A stretch of DNA of 46,927 bases from contig CAJWTF010000012.1 in the NCBI GenBank assembly GCA_913046825.1, positions 1 through 46,927 of the forward strand. The letters are read 5' to 3'. Position numbers and translations under genes: made by a program. The notes under the pieces are model-generated. The model was not told where the DNA came from, did no database searches, and saw nothing but the letters and a program-made list of their open reading frames with translations. The DNA comes from an uncultured Rickettsiales bacterium. Lineage in GTDB: Bacteria; Pseudomonadota; Alphaproteobacteria; UBA8366. Position 1 is the first letter of the stretch. Every line of letters begins with the position of its first letter. This document shows, piece by piece, positions 34,985-43,057 of this stretch.

Positions 34985-36694
34985 ATGAACGACAACTTTG
35001 ATTTGGTCATTCGCGGCGGTACGGTAGTTGACGGCACAGGTGGTCCGGCGCGGGAGGCCGATGTTGCGATTTACGACGGCCGGATTACGGAAGTCGGCAA
35101 GGTGAGTGCGTCCGGGCGTGAGGAAATCGACGCCAAGGATCGGCTCGTGATGCCAGGCTTCGTCGACGTTCATACCCACTACGATGCGCAAGTGACCTGG
35201 GCGAACCAGATTTTGCCGTCGTCCTGCAATGGGGTGACGACGGTGCTGATGGGCAATTGCGGTGTCGGATTCGCGCCGGTCCGCCCCGAACATCACGACA
35301 TGCTGATCAGCCTGATGGAGGGGGTGGAGGACATACCCGAGGTGGTGATGAAGGAAGGCTTGCCTTGGAACTGGGCGAGCTTTCCGGACTACCTCGATTC
35401 ACTGGATGGCAATAAGTATGACGTGGATGTGGCGACCCAAGTGCCGCATGCGGCTCTGCGTGTCTTCGTTATGGGTGAGCGCGGCGCCAATCGGGAAGAG
35501 GCGACGGCGGAAGATCGGGCGGAGATGGCGCGGCTTGCGGCGGAGGGAATGCGCGCCGGGGCGTTCGGGTTTTCTACATCGCGTCTATTGCAGCACCGCA
35601 CGGCGGAGGGCGAGCCGATCCCCTCTTATGGCGCGGCGCAGGAGGAACTTATGGAGATTGCTGACGCGTTGGCCGAAGTGGGCCGAGGGTGGATTCAGAC
35701 CGTGGGTGATTTTGAAGATGCGATTGACGCGGAGTTCGAGTTGCGTCGCCAGTTGGCCAAACGCTCCGGTATGCCTCTGACGATGACGCTGCTACAGAAA
35801 GAGGCGCGGCCGGACGAATGGCGCGATTTGCTGGGCCGTATTGAAGAAGCCAACGCGGAAGGATTGAAAATCACGGCGCAAGTACGCGGCCGTCCGACCA
35901 GCGTTCTGCTGGGCTTCGAATTATCGATCAATCCGTTCAGCGCGTGCCCCAGCTGGGCGCAGGTGAAGGACTTGAATTTCGATGCACGGATGGCGGCATT
36001 GCATGATCCAGCGCTGCGTGCCCGTTTGGTCTCCGAACCTTGCGGGGATATCGTACGCAAGCGTCGCTTCCAGCAATGGGATCGCATCTTCCCCTTTGGC
36101 GATCCGCCGCAATACGAACCGGATCCGGAAACTAGCGTCGGCAAACAGGCGGAACGTCTGGGTGTCTCGCCAGCGGAACGAGCCTACGACCTGATGTTGG
36201 AGGAGGGAGGCCGCGCCATCCTCTACCGGCCAACAACGAACTACGCCAACGGCGATCTGGGGGTTGTGCATGAGATGCTGGATCACCCAGACACTTTGAT
36301 CGGACTTGGTGACGGGGGCGCGCATGTGGGTGTGATGTGCGATGCGACAGATATGGCGCATACGATCAGCTACTGGACGAGGGATCGGACGCGCGGTCCA
36401 AAACACCGACTGGAAGACATGGTGCGCCGACTTTCATCGAACAATGCCGAGGCGATCGGCCTCACCGATCGCGGCCGGATCGAGGTGGGGTTGCGCGCGG
36501 ACATCAACATCGTCGACTACGATGCGATGATCCTGCCGTCGCCGCAGGTCCATTACGATCTGCCTGCGGGCGGCAAGCGCCTGTTGCAACAGATGAGGGG
36601 CATAGACGCTACATTGCTGGCGGGGCAGCCCGTTTGGCGCAATGGCGAAGCGACCGGCGCCCTGCCGGGTCGCCTTCTGCGGAGTGGCACTTAG
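34985..36694 (+). CDS. N-acyl-D-amino-acid deacylase-type amidohydrolase
   Basis: 569 residues from ATG 34985 with GGAGC upstream. Urease-superfamily features: DLVIRGGTVVDGTGGPA at the start, HTH in DVHTHYDAQV (H63 and H65), MGNCGVGFAPVRP, the GDGGAHVGVMCDATD block with a metal-site Asp, and a C-terminal GRIEVGLRADINIVDYD. The layout matches D-aminoacylase/N-acyl-D-glutamate deacylase. It removes acyl groups from D-amino acids or related amides in the cytoplasm. Intact and alone on its strand. Confidence 0.88.
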   Translation: MNDNFDLVIRGGTVVDGTGGPAREADVAIYDGRITEVGKVSASGREEIDAKDRLVMPGFVDVHTHYDAQVTWANQILPSSCNGVTTVLMGNCGVGFAPVRPEHHDMLISLMEGVEDIPEVVMKEGLPWNWASFPDYLDSLDGNKYDVDVATQVPHAALRVFVMGERGANREEATAEDRAEMARLAAEGMRAGAFGFSTSRLLQHRTAEGEPIPSYGAAQEELMEIADALAEVGRGWIQTVGDFEDAIDAEFELRRQLAKRSGMPLTMTLLQKEARPDEWRDLLGRIEEANAEGLKITAQVRGRPTSVLLGFELSINPFSACPSWAQVKDLNFDARMAALHDPALRARLVSEPCGDIVRKRRFQQWDRIFPFGDPPQYEPDPETSVGKQAERLGVSPAERAYDLMLEEGGRAILYRPTTNYANGDLGVVHEMLDHPDTLIGLGDGGAHVGVMCDATDMAHTISYWTRDRTRGPKHRLEDMVRRLSSNNAEAIGLTDRGRIEVGLRADINIVDYDAMILPSPQVHYDLPAGGKRLLQQMRGIDATLLAGQPVWRNGEATGALPGRLLRSGT

Positions 36695-36760
36695 GCGAAA
36701 GCCAATGACGACCGGCCTGATATATCTGGGGAACGAGCTTATGCCTTTGGCGTGACTGCC

Positions 36761-37300
36761 TCAACTCTCGTTTCGAAATGCCCCATGTGCGCCGTCTTCC
36801 ATTGGCGCGATGTCGAGTGCGCGGTGCAACCGGCCAAGCGCGATGAAGGCACCGGTCACGAGCCCGAGTTCAATAATTTCCGCATCGGTAAAAAGCGTGC
36901 GGAGATTTATCATGAACGCGTCGTCCATCGTGTCGTGCGCGACCGCCATCCGTTCCGCGAAATCTAGCGCTGCCGACTCACGGGGCGACTGCTTGGCCTC
37001 ATCGGATAGTTTTTCGAAAAGCGTATCATACTCACCTGGCTCCCTTCCCGAGGGTGCGCGGCTGAGCTTTCAGCGCTGGCAGTCGTTTAGTTCGGCGACC
37101 CGCAGCCGGACCAATTCCTTCAGTGCGAACGGCAACAGGCCCTCGAATTTGGCAGGCAGATAGAAATCGAGAAAGCCCCTAAACAGGGATGGGTTGTGGC
37201 CGTAGACGCCGAACATCTCATCCCCGCCCGTCGCTTGCATCATTTCGCGAAGGTCGGGATCGTCGACCTCCTCCGCCGGGAGAACTTCAAGTCGCGCCAT
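36761..37300 (-). CDS. AhpD/carboxymuconolactone-decarboxylase-type protein with in-frame TGA at the redox cysteine (selenoprotein candidate)
   Basis: A strong AGGAGG lies just upstream of ATG 37300. The frame reads MARLEVLPAEEVDDPD, then KELVRLRVAELNDCQR, then TGA at 37070-37072, and continues in the same frame with KLSRAPSGREPGEYDTLFEK to TGA 36761-36763 (179 residues if read through). The family is the AhpD-like CMD fold; its CxxC peroxidase motif would be C74-x-x-C77, and the TGA sits at position 77. The downstream half keeps the family pattern (SAALDFAERMAVAHDTMDD, FTDAEIIELGLVTGAFIALGRL). Either TGA encodes selenocysteine, giving CxxU, or a TGC-to-TGA nonsense change has broken the gene. 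A hairpin at 37031-37066 fits the first view. Sec machinery is not visible in this window. Confidence 0.65.
37031..37066 (-). promoter_or_regulatory. Candidate bacterial SECIS hairpin after the TGA codon
   Basis: Read on the minus strand, three bases after the TGA, CTCA (37066-37063) and CC pair with GG and TGAG (37036-37031), and the inner stem CCCT/AGGG (37054-37051 with 37045-37042) closes a five-base loop CGGGA. The loop begins 20 bases after TGA and has G at its second place, inside the known range for bacterial SECIS elements. Interrupted stems and short pairs make it weak. Confidence 0.3.
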
Positions 37301-37604
37301 GGGTTCCTCCTAAACTATTGAAGAAATTGATCGGTCCTCACGCAGTGGCCCACTTTGACAGTTAGGGCGGGATGGGTCTCGGGTCCATCGGGGCGACATT
37401 CCAGCGGCCTTAACCGACCTTTCATCGTGGTTCGTTTGTCACAACGGTTCCCGCTTGTTAAACTATAGAACGTCATCAGTTGGGCGACAGGTCGCGCAAT
37501 CGGCTTTTCAAATGTGGTGGTCGTCCAGGCGGGAGCGCGTCGGAGGGAACTCCGCTACCCTAATACGGGTGGATAAGAGCAAAAACTAAAACGCGTCATG
37601 AGGG

Positions 37605-37700
37605 CTAGAGTTCGTCGATCGCTAGATTGACGTTGGCTCCGTTAGTTCCGCCAAAACCAAATACCATTGTATGCGGTGAAGTTCGTCCTGTGGACGGAAT
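37605..37700 (-). pseudogene. C-terminal scrap of a beta-ketoacyl synthase
   Basis: On the reverse strand, a frame ending at TAG 37605-37607 reads TMVFGFGGTNGANVNLAIDEL, close to the SFGFGGTNAxLVL ending of ketoacyl-ACP synthases, with no start or catalytic domain upstream. The rest of 37301-37822 has no recognisable gene. Confidence is limited by the shortness of the match. Confidence 0.35.
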
Positions 37701-37822
37701 TCGCACTGCACAAAATTCGGCTCTGCAGGACTAAAACCTTGTAGCTGTGGGGTCCGATGGCTGTGTCTCGCCAACATTCGGGCGAGTCCCAAGCTATCGA
37801 GCATGGAGGAGGAAACGTTAAA

Positions 37823-38683
37823 ATGAGTCAGAAACCGGACGCGGTAGTAGTAGCCGAAGAGTACTACGATAGCTCGCCAGCAGTGGCGTTTTACAAGAAT
37901 GTTTGGGGCGGAGAAGACATCCACATCGGTCTCTATCATTCAGAGGATGAAGACATTGGCGCGGCGAGCCGACGCACCGTCGTGAATATGGCGCAGCGCC
38001 TACTACCCCTGGGACAGGACTCGAATGTAATTGATTTGGGTGCAGGCTTTGGCGGGACAGCGCGTTATCTCGCGTCAAACTTCGGTTGCAACGTGACCTG
38101 CGTGAACGTGAGTGAGGCGCAGAACACGCTAAACCGTGAAATGAACAACGAATCCGGGCTCGCGGACAAGATCAAAGTCGTCCACGGAAGTTTCGAAGAA
38201 GTGCCGCAACCAGATGAATTCTACGATGTCGCTTGGTCGCAAGACGCCATATTGCATAGCGCCAATCGCGAGAGTGTACTGGACGAAGTCCAAAGGCTCT
38301 TAAAGCCGGAAGGCGAGTTTATCTTCACCGATCCGATGCAAAGCGAGAACTGCCCTCCCGAAGTCTTACAACCGATCTTGGATCGCATTCATCTTGAGAC
38401 GCTTGGCTCGGTTGAGTTTTACAAGACCAATTTGGAGAACCGTGGATTTGCCGAGTTGGATACGATCGAGCGGCTCGATGATATGCGAACCCACTACGCT
38501 CGGGTTGAAGAAGAACTGCGTGAAAGCTATGACGAAATTTGCGAGCTATCGGGCACGGAATATGTCGAGAATATGCTGCGCGGCCTGGGCCACTGGGTCG
38601 ATGGTGCGGATAGAGGGCACCTCGCATGGGGGATCATGCATTTTCAGAAAAATACCGGCGAGGCTGCTATTGCCGAAAGTTAA
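37823..38683 (+). CDS. Sarcosine/dimethylglycine N-methyltransferase (glycine betaine synthesis)
   Basis: 286 residues from ATG 37823, after GGAGGAGGAAA; an upstream in-frame ATG at 37757 is less likely. It closely resembles the second-step betaine methyltransferases: EEYYDSSPAVAFYKNVWGG followed by EDIHIGLYHSEDE, SAM motif VIDLGAGFGG (69-78), WSQDAILHSANRESVL, FIFTDPMQSENCPP and ILDRIHLETLGS. This enzyme methylates sarcosine to dimethylglycine and then to betaine with SAM. The partner that methylates glycine is not in this window, so it may lie elsewhere or the host may supply sarcosine. Confidence 0.85.
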   Translation: MSQKPDAVVVAEEYYDSSPAVAFYKNVWGGEDIHIGLYHSEDEDIGAASRRTVVNMAQRLLPLGQDSNVIDLGAGFGGTARYLASNFGCNVTCVNVSEAQNTLNREMNNESGLADKIKVVHGSFEEVPQPDEFYDVAWSQDAILHSANRESVLDEVQRLLKPEGEFIFTDPMQSENCPPEVLQPILDRIHLETLGSVEFYKTNLENRGFAELDTIERLDDMRTHYARVEEELRESYDEICELSGTEYVENMLRGLGHWVDGADRGHLAWGIMHFQKNTGEAAIAES

Positions 38684-38890
38684 TAAATTCGACCGGTAAA
38701 CGGCGCTGAATTTAAAAAACAAGCGGGCCGTCCACGGGTTACCCCTCAAGGTGGGGCCTCCGCCTCACCCCTATGTTGGTTTCGGGCCAGTCGCGATTTC
38801 GCGGGCGCCGTCGGCGTGCGCGTCGTTGAATGCGGGCTCCGGGATGTCCTCTCCGAAATCTGCAATTGAATAGAACTAGTTTGGTCTGAA

Positions 38891-39637
38891 TTAGCCGCCG
38901 CAATGGGTCTTCAGGAAAGTCCGTACCCGGTTGATCGTGCGCGCTTTCAACTCGGACGGTTCTTTCCACGGGAAGACCGTGATATCCGCGTTTGGCGCCA
39001 GCGAAGCGACGTCGACCGAGGCCTGATGCGGATGGGCGGGGGTGTCGTCCGGCAGCACGAGGATCGGTGTCTCGCAATTGCGCATGAAGTCGCGTGACAC
39101 GCTGTAGAGAAAGTCGGGATTCACCCGGTAGAGGTTATGCAGGTATTGGTCGACCATGTCCTGGGTAAGGTCGGGCCGTCCGGGGAGCAGTTCCGGTGCC
39201 CAAGTACCCTTACCGGAGCGGTACATGACGTCGTGGTCTTCCTCGTAATGCCCGACGGTCTGGCAAAAGACCGCGGCGCGAACCCGATCCGGCGCTTGCT
39301 CGAGCAGCTTGCCGGCGAAGCAACCGCCGATGCAAAAACCCATGAAGGCGAATTCCCCGATGCCCAGGTGATCCATCAGGCCCAGCTGATCCGCGGCGAA
39401 GCCGCCCCACGGATCGTCGATTGCTAGCGGCCCCGTGCTCTCGCCGCCATTGGCATTGCGCTGGTCCATGGTGATGCAGCGGAAGTCGCCCTTGAACTCC
39501 TCCATCGAGTTGATGACGGAGTTGGGCCAGTAACTGAGCCGGGAATTGAGGCCGCCCCCCGGCGTCACTAGCAGCGGAAAGCCGCTACCGACCTCCTCGT
39601 AGCGGATGCGGACGTCGCCGTTCTCGTAAATCGGCAT
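38891..39637 (-). CDS. Alpha/beta hydrolase with Cys at the nucleophile elbow
   Basis: 248 residues from ATG 39637. The oxyanion-side segment is VTPGGGLNSR near 24-33 and the nucleophile elbow reads GFCIGGCFAG with Cys102 where Ser is usual. Cys nucleophiles occur in dienelactone hydrolases and some related enzymes. A late His lies in PAHPHQAS. The typical GH-x-P motif near the end is not evident, so the catalytic His needs checking. The 207 bases between it and the betaine gene (38684-38890) contain a short open reverse-strand stretch (SIADFGEDIPEPAFND) that I cannot identify, possibly another relic. Confidence 0.75.
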   Translation of the reverse strand: MPIYENGDVRIRYEEVGSGFPLLVTPGGGLNSRLSYWPNSVINSMEEFKGDFRCITMDQRNANGGESTGPLAIDDPWGGFAADQLGLMDHLGIGEFAFMGFCIGGCFAGKLLEQAPDRVRAAVFCQTVGHYEEDHDVMYRSGKGTWAPELLPGRPDLTQDMVDQYLHNLYRVNPDFLYSVSRDFMRNCETPILVLPDDTPAHPHQASVDVASLAPNADITVFPWKEPSELKARTINRVRTFLKTHCGG

Positions 39638-39710
39638 GATTGTCTCCTTCTCGTTCGGTTCGTGTTTTTTGAGGACGCAGTGTAGATGCGTTGCTTGATT
39701 AATGAGCTGA

Positions 39711-40076
39711 TCAAATCCACCACTGGCTCAAGCCGTGTGATCGACAGGCTATGTTGGTTTGATATCCTTTTACGCAGCGAGGCGTAATCCGGCGAAGGCC
39801 CATGGCCTCGTAGTAGGAATTGAACAGGTAGCCGAACGAGGGATCGAAGACGCGGTAGTCATTATGATGGGCGCGCAGGATGAACGTCTCGAAGAACCAG
39901 GTGGTGTGTCCCAGATGCCATTTGGTCGGGCTCGCGTCCGGCATCGACTGCACTTGCTGGTCTTCTGGCGAGAGCGGTGCTGCGAGGCTCTCGCTTCGGG
40001 CCCGGACATCCTTATAACGGCGGGTATAGGCGCTGCCGGAATTAGGCAGATAAGCTTGTGAGACAGTCGCGGTCAT
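39711..40076 (-). pseudogene. egtB: 5' fragment of egtB (ergothioneine synthase)
   Basis: From ATG 40076 (AAGGAAA upstream) the first 93 residues match the DinB-like N-terminal domain of EgtB: VRARSESLAAPLSPEDQQVQ, MPDASPTKWHLGHTTWFFET with the iron-ligand-type His, and FDPSFGYLFNSYYEAMG. After that the sequence turns unrelated and stops at about residue 121. Full EgtB is over 400 residues and its FGE-sulfatase domain is absent. The gene is truncated, leaving its start and ribosome site. Confidence 0.7.
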
Positions 40077-40247
40077 ACCGTTTTCCTTCTCTTCACTGTC
40101 GGCAAGCAGTCAGGTAAGACGATGGGCACCTGCGCGAGCGTGCCAGCCCCTCAAGATTCAGGTTAGAGAGTGCTAATTTGTTCGGCAAGAGGCGGCCCGG
40201 GGTTTCTTCGCATCGTCGCTGTGACACAGCCCGGCTAGGCCTCGTCA

Positions 40248-40319
40248 TTCGACAAGCTCAGGATGACGTGCGTGTGGAATGTAATATCACAGCAAACGCG
40301 TCATCCTGAGCTTGTCGAA
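40248..40319. repeat. 21-bp perfect inverted repeat (REP-like)
   Basis: TTCGACAAGCTCAGGATGACG at 40248-40268 is matched exactly by its complement at 40299-40319, with a 30-base spacer. This CTTCGACAAGCTCAGGATGA-type sequence is a common extragenic palindrome in proteobacteria. It lies between egtB and the hydrolase gene and may fold as a large hairpin. The rest of 40077-40348 has no gene. Confidence 0.75.
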
Positions 40320-40348
40320 GGATGTGTTGGTCGGAATGATGGATTGCC

Positions 40349-41215
40349 TCAACTCATATGAGCGATCATCCGCGCCGTGACCGGGTCGTCTGCCCGGTCC
40401 ATTGTGTCGACGATGGTGAAGTGGTTGAGCCCCGGTAATTCGGTATACTCAACGCTCGATAGTTTGCCCGTCCAATCGGCGGCGAAATCTTTCGATTGCC
40501 GGACGAATTCGTCCAGCTCACTGAGCCCGACGATGACACTGAGCGGCACGTCGACGATGGGTGTCATGAACATCGGACTCAAACTCCGCGCGGACGCAGC
40601 ATCGAGACGGATATCCGCGTTCGTCGACAGGTGCGGGATCGGATCGAGATCGTAGACGCCGCTGATCGCGGTGACGCTTTTGATCGGATCGGCGGGTAAA
40701 TCCGACCCGAAGGCTTTCCAATCCGTTGCCATCATCATGACCGCGAGATGTGCACCGGCAGAATGGCCGGAAAGATGCAGCTTGTCGGGGTCGCCGCCTA
40801 ATTCCGCCGCATTGCGATAGAGCCATGCGGTCGCTTCTCGGGTCTGTTGGACGATGGCCTCGACGCTGACCGTTGGGCACAGTCCGTAATTTACCGAAGC
40901 GACGATGGCGCCCGCGTCAACCAGGGGCTCACAGACGTAGCTGAAATCCGCTTTGTCCAAGGCCCGCCAATAGCCGCCATGGATAAAGGCGTGCACAGCG
41001 CCGCTCGGATTCTCCGGGATGAAAATATCGAGCGCTTCGAGATCATTCGGGCCGTAGGAGACATCCAGGCGGGAATTGGCGCGGACGCGATAGTCGCGGC
41101 TGCGTTGGTCCCAGCTGGAGAACATACCTTCGCAGTCAGGCACATGGCCGCGATTGTCATAGGCTTTTTCCAGTTCTGCCTGGTTAAAACCTTGATAGAG
41201 AATGTCGCTCATCAT
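40349..41215 (-). CDS. Kynurenine formamidase-like alpha/beta hydrolase
   Basis: 288 residues from ATG 41215, which overlaps the upstream gamma-glutamyltransferase stop as ATGA; the next codon is also ATG. Seen: HGGYW (79-83), GHSAGAHL with Ser152, an Asp in LSELDEF and a His in LNHFTIV. This pattern is that of the HSL/formamidase branch that includes kynurenine formamidase. It is last in an operon with an LLM flavin monooxygenase and a gamma-glutamyltransferase, so it may split an amide or ester made there. Confidence 0.85.
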   Translation of the reverse strand: MMSDILYQGFNQAELEKAYDNRGHVPDCEGMFSSWDQRSRDYRVRANSRLDVSYGPNDLEALDIFIPENPSGAVHAFIHGGYWRALDKADFSYVCEPLVDAGAIVASVNYGLCPTVSVEAIVQQTREATAWLYRNAAELGGDPDKLHLSGHSAGAHLAVMMMATDWKAFGSDLPADPIKSVTAISGVYDLDPIPHLSTNADIRLDAASARSLSPMFMTPIVDVPLSVIVGLSELDEFVRQSKDFAADWTGKLSSVEYTELPGLNHFTIVDTMDRADDPVTARMIAHMS

Positions 41216-43014
41216 CGCCCCGCTGCGTAGCCCTGCATACCGCGGGCATTAGAACCTGCTTTCAAAATCTCACCATCTTTACCGACAGCGCATAGCCTGC
41301 CTTCGGACCACAGCTCGCCAACCTCGACCTTGTGGCCGCGCTTGCGCAACCCATCCACCGTTTCTTCCGGCGTGCGGCCTTCGACAACCAGGCGTCCCGG
41401 TTGCGCGCCGCGTGGATAGAAAGAGCTGACGAAATGCTCGGAATGGAACGATGGCGTGTCGATGGCTTCCTGCAGGTTCCGGCCATAGACCGCGTGGCGA
41501 AGGAAGAAGATACTTTGCCATTGATCTTGTTGATCGCCGCCGGGCGTGCCGAAAGCTACGGCGGGCTTGCCGTCGCGGAGCGCCATGGTCGGTGATAAGG
41601 TGGTGCGCGGACGCTTGCCGGGCTCCAGGCTCATCGGCTGACCTTCGTCGAGCCAGAACATTTGCGCGCGCGAGTTCAGCTGAAAGCCCAACGCCGGAAT
41701 GGTCGGCGACGATTGCAGCCAACCGCCGGACGGCATGCAGGCGACCATGTTGCCTTCCTTGTCGACGACGTCGATGTGGCACGTGTCGCCCTTTACCTGA
41801 CCGAGTGCGCCCACCGTGGGTTCGCCCGCGCCGGCGGCACCCTTGCCCCCTCGCGGGACGCCGATGCCGGCCGCGCGGTTGATGGCGGCTTGGTAGTCGA
41901 CTTCGCAGCCGAAACTGTCGATCCGACCATGGCGCAATTCCATCGAAGCGTCGTTGCCGACCAATTTGCGGCGCTCATCGTTATAGGCGTCGGAGAGGAG
42001 CTGTTCGAGTGGGACGTCGACGAAATCCGGATCGCCGTAGAAGGCGTCGCGGTCGGCGAAAGCCAGCTTGATTGCCTCCGTGACCGTGTGGACGAATTCC
42101 GTACCAGTCGGGTCCATCGAGGCGAGGTCGAACCCCTTCAACAACGCCAATGCTTGCAAGTGGGCCGGGCCTTGCGACCACACACCCGGCTTTACGACTG
42201 TGTAGCCGTTGAATTCATATGTGGCGGGTGTGTCGTAAGTAGCGCGCCAGCGGGCCATATCCTCGCCGGTCAGCACCGCTTTGTGACGCTCTCCGGAGAC
42301 ATCCATGACTTCGGTTTCCCGGCAGAATTTGTCGATCTCCTCGGCAACGAACCCTTGATGCCAGGCGATCCGGGCCGCGTCGATTTGCGCCACGCGGTCT
42401 CCGCCGGCCGCTTTGGCTTCGTCGAGCAAGCGCCGCCAAGTGCGTGCGAGTGGTTTGTTGGCGTAAATGCTGCCGGGCTTCGGCGGGGCACCATTGACCA
42501 GCCATTGCTCGGCGGATGTCGGCCATTCGTCGCGGAACAATTCAGCGACGGTCGCGACAGTATCTGTCCAGCGGGGTACGACCGGCACACCGCTTTCGGC
42601 ATAGCCGATGGCAATCTCGAACACGTCCTCAATTTTCTTGGTGCCGTGGTCGCGCAACATGATCATCCAGGCATCGAAGGCACCAGGAATGACCGTGGCC
42701 AGCATTCCGGTGCCGGGGATCAGGTTCAATCCCTCGCTCTTATAATGCTCGATGGTCGCACCCGCGGGTGCCCCGCCCTGGCCGCAGACAATCTGCGTCT
42801 GTCCGGTTTTGGCGCTATGGATGATCGCGGGCATGTCGCCGCCTGGGCCGTTCAGGTGTGGCTCACAGACCTGCAGCATCATGCCGCCGGCAACCGCTGC
42901 ATCGAATGCGTTGCCGCCTTGCTCCAGCATCGCCATGGCGGCGGCAGAAGTTAGCCAGTGGGTGGAGGACACCATGCCGAAGGTGCCGAGAAGCTCGGGT
43001 CGGGTCGTGAACAT
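41212..43014 (-). CDS. Gamma-glutamyltransferase/peptidase family protein
   Basis: 600 residues from ATG 43014 with AGGGAG nine bases upstream. The N-terminal nucleophile of the family is clear: Thr411 in KGDTCHIDVVDKEGNMVACM starts the small subunit. Other marks are GNAFDAAVAGG, VCEPHLNGPGGD and GGDQQDQW. No signal peptide is evident, so it probably acts in the cytoplasm, unlike secreted GGT. It would split or move gamma-glutamyl groups; related clades cut gamma-glutamyl-amines or cephalosporin side chains. Overlaps the downstream hydrolase by four bases and follows the LLM gene by 43 bases. Confidence 0.87.
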   Translation of the reverse strand: MFTTRPELLGTFGMVSSTHWLTSAAAMAMLEQGGNAFDAAVAGGMMLQVCEPHLNGPGGDMPAIIHSAKTGQTQIVCGQGGAPAGATIEHYKSEGLNLIPGTGMLATVIPGAFDAWMIMLRDHGTKKIEDVFEIAIGYAESGVPVVPRWTDTVATVAELFRDEWPTSAEQWLVNGAPPKPGSIYANKPLARTWRRLLDEAKAAGGDRVAQIDAARIAWHQGFVAEEIDKFCRETEVMDVSGERHKAVLTGEDMARWRATYDTPATYEFNGYTVVKPGVWSQGPAHLQALALLKGFDLASMDPTGTEFVHTVTEAIKLAFADRDAFYGDPDFVDVPLEQLLSDAYNDERRKLVGNDASMELRHGRIDSFGCEVDYQAAINRAAGIGVPRGGKGAAGAGEPTVGALGQVKGDTCHIDVVDKEGNMVACMPSGGWLQSSPTIPALGFQLNSRAQMFWLDEGQPMSLEPGKRPRTTLSPTMALRDGKPAVAFGTPGGDQQDQWQSIFFLRHAVYGRNLQEAIDTPSFHSEHFVSSFYPRGAQPGRLVVEGRTPEETVDGLRKRGHKVEVGELWSEGRLCAVGKDGEILKAGSNARGMQGYAAGR

Positions 43015-43057
43015 TTGCAACTGCTCCCTGGAACGATTTGCGAGGGATATTAGCGTG

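Noticed and set aside
38750..38769. Hairpin GGTGGGGC/GCCTCACC after the betaine methyltransferase gene as a terminator
   Set aside because: The stem is short with a G-U pair and no U tract follows, so I did not list it.
41662..42954. 430-codon plus-strand frame opposite the gamma-glutamyltransferase
   Set aside because: No recognisable domain; the minus-strand frame carries the complete family pattern.
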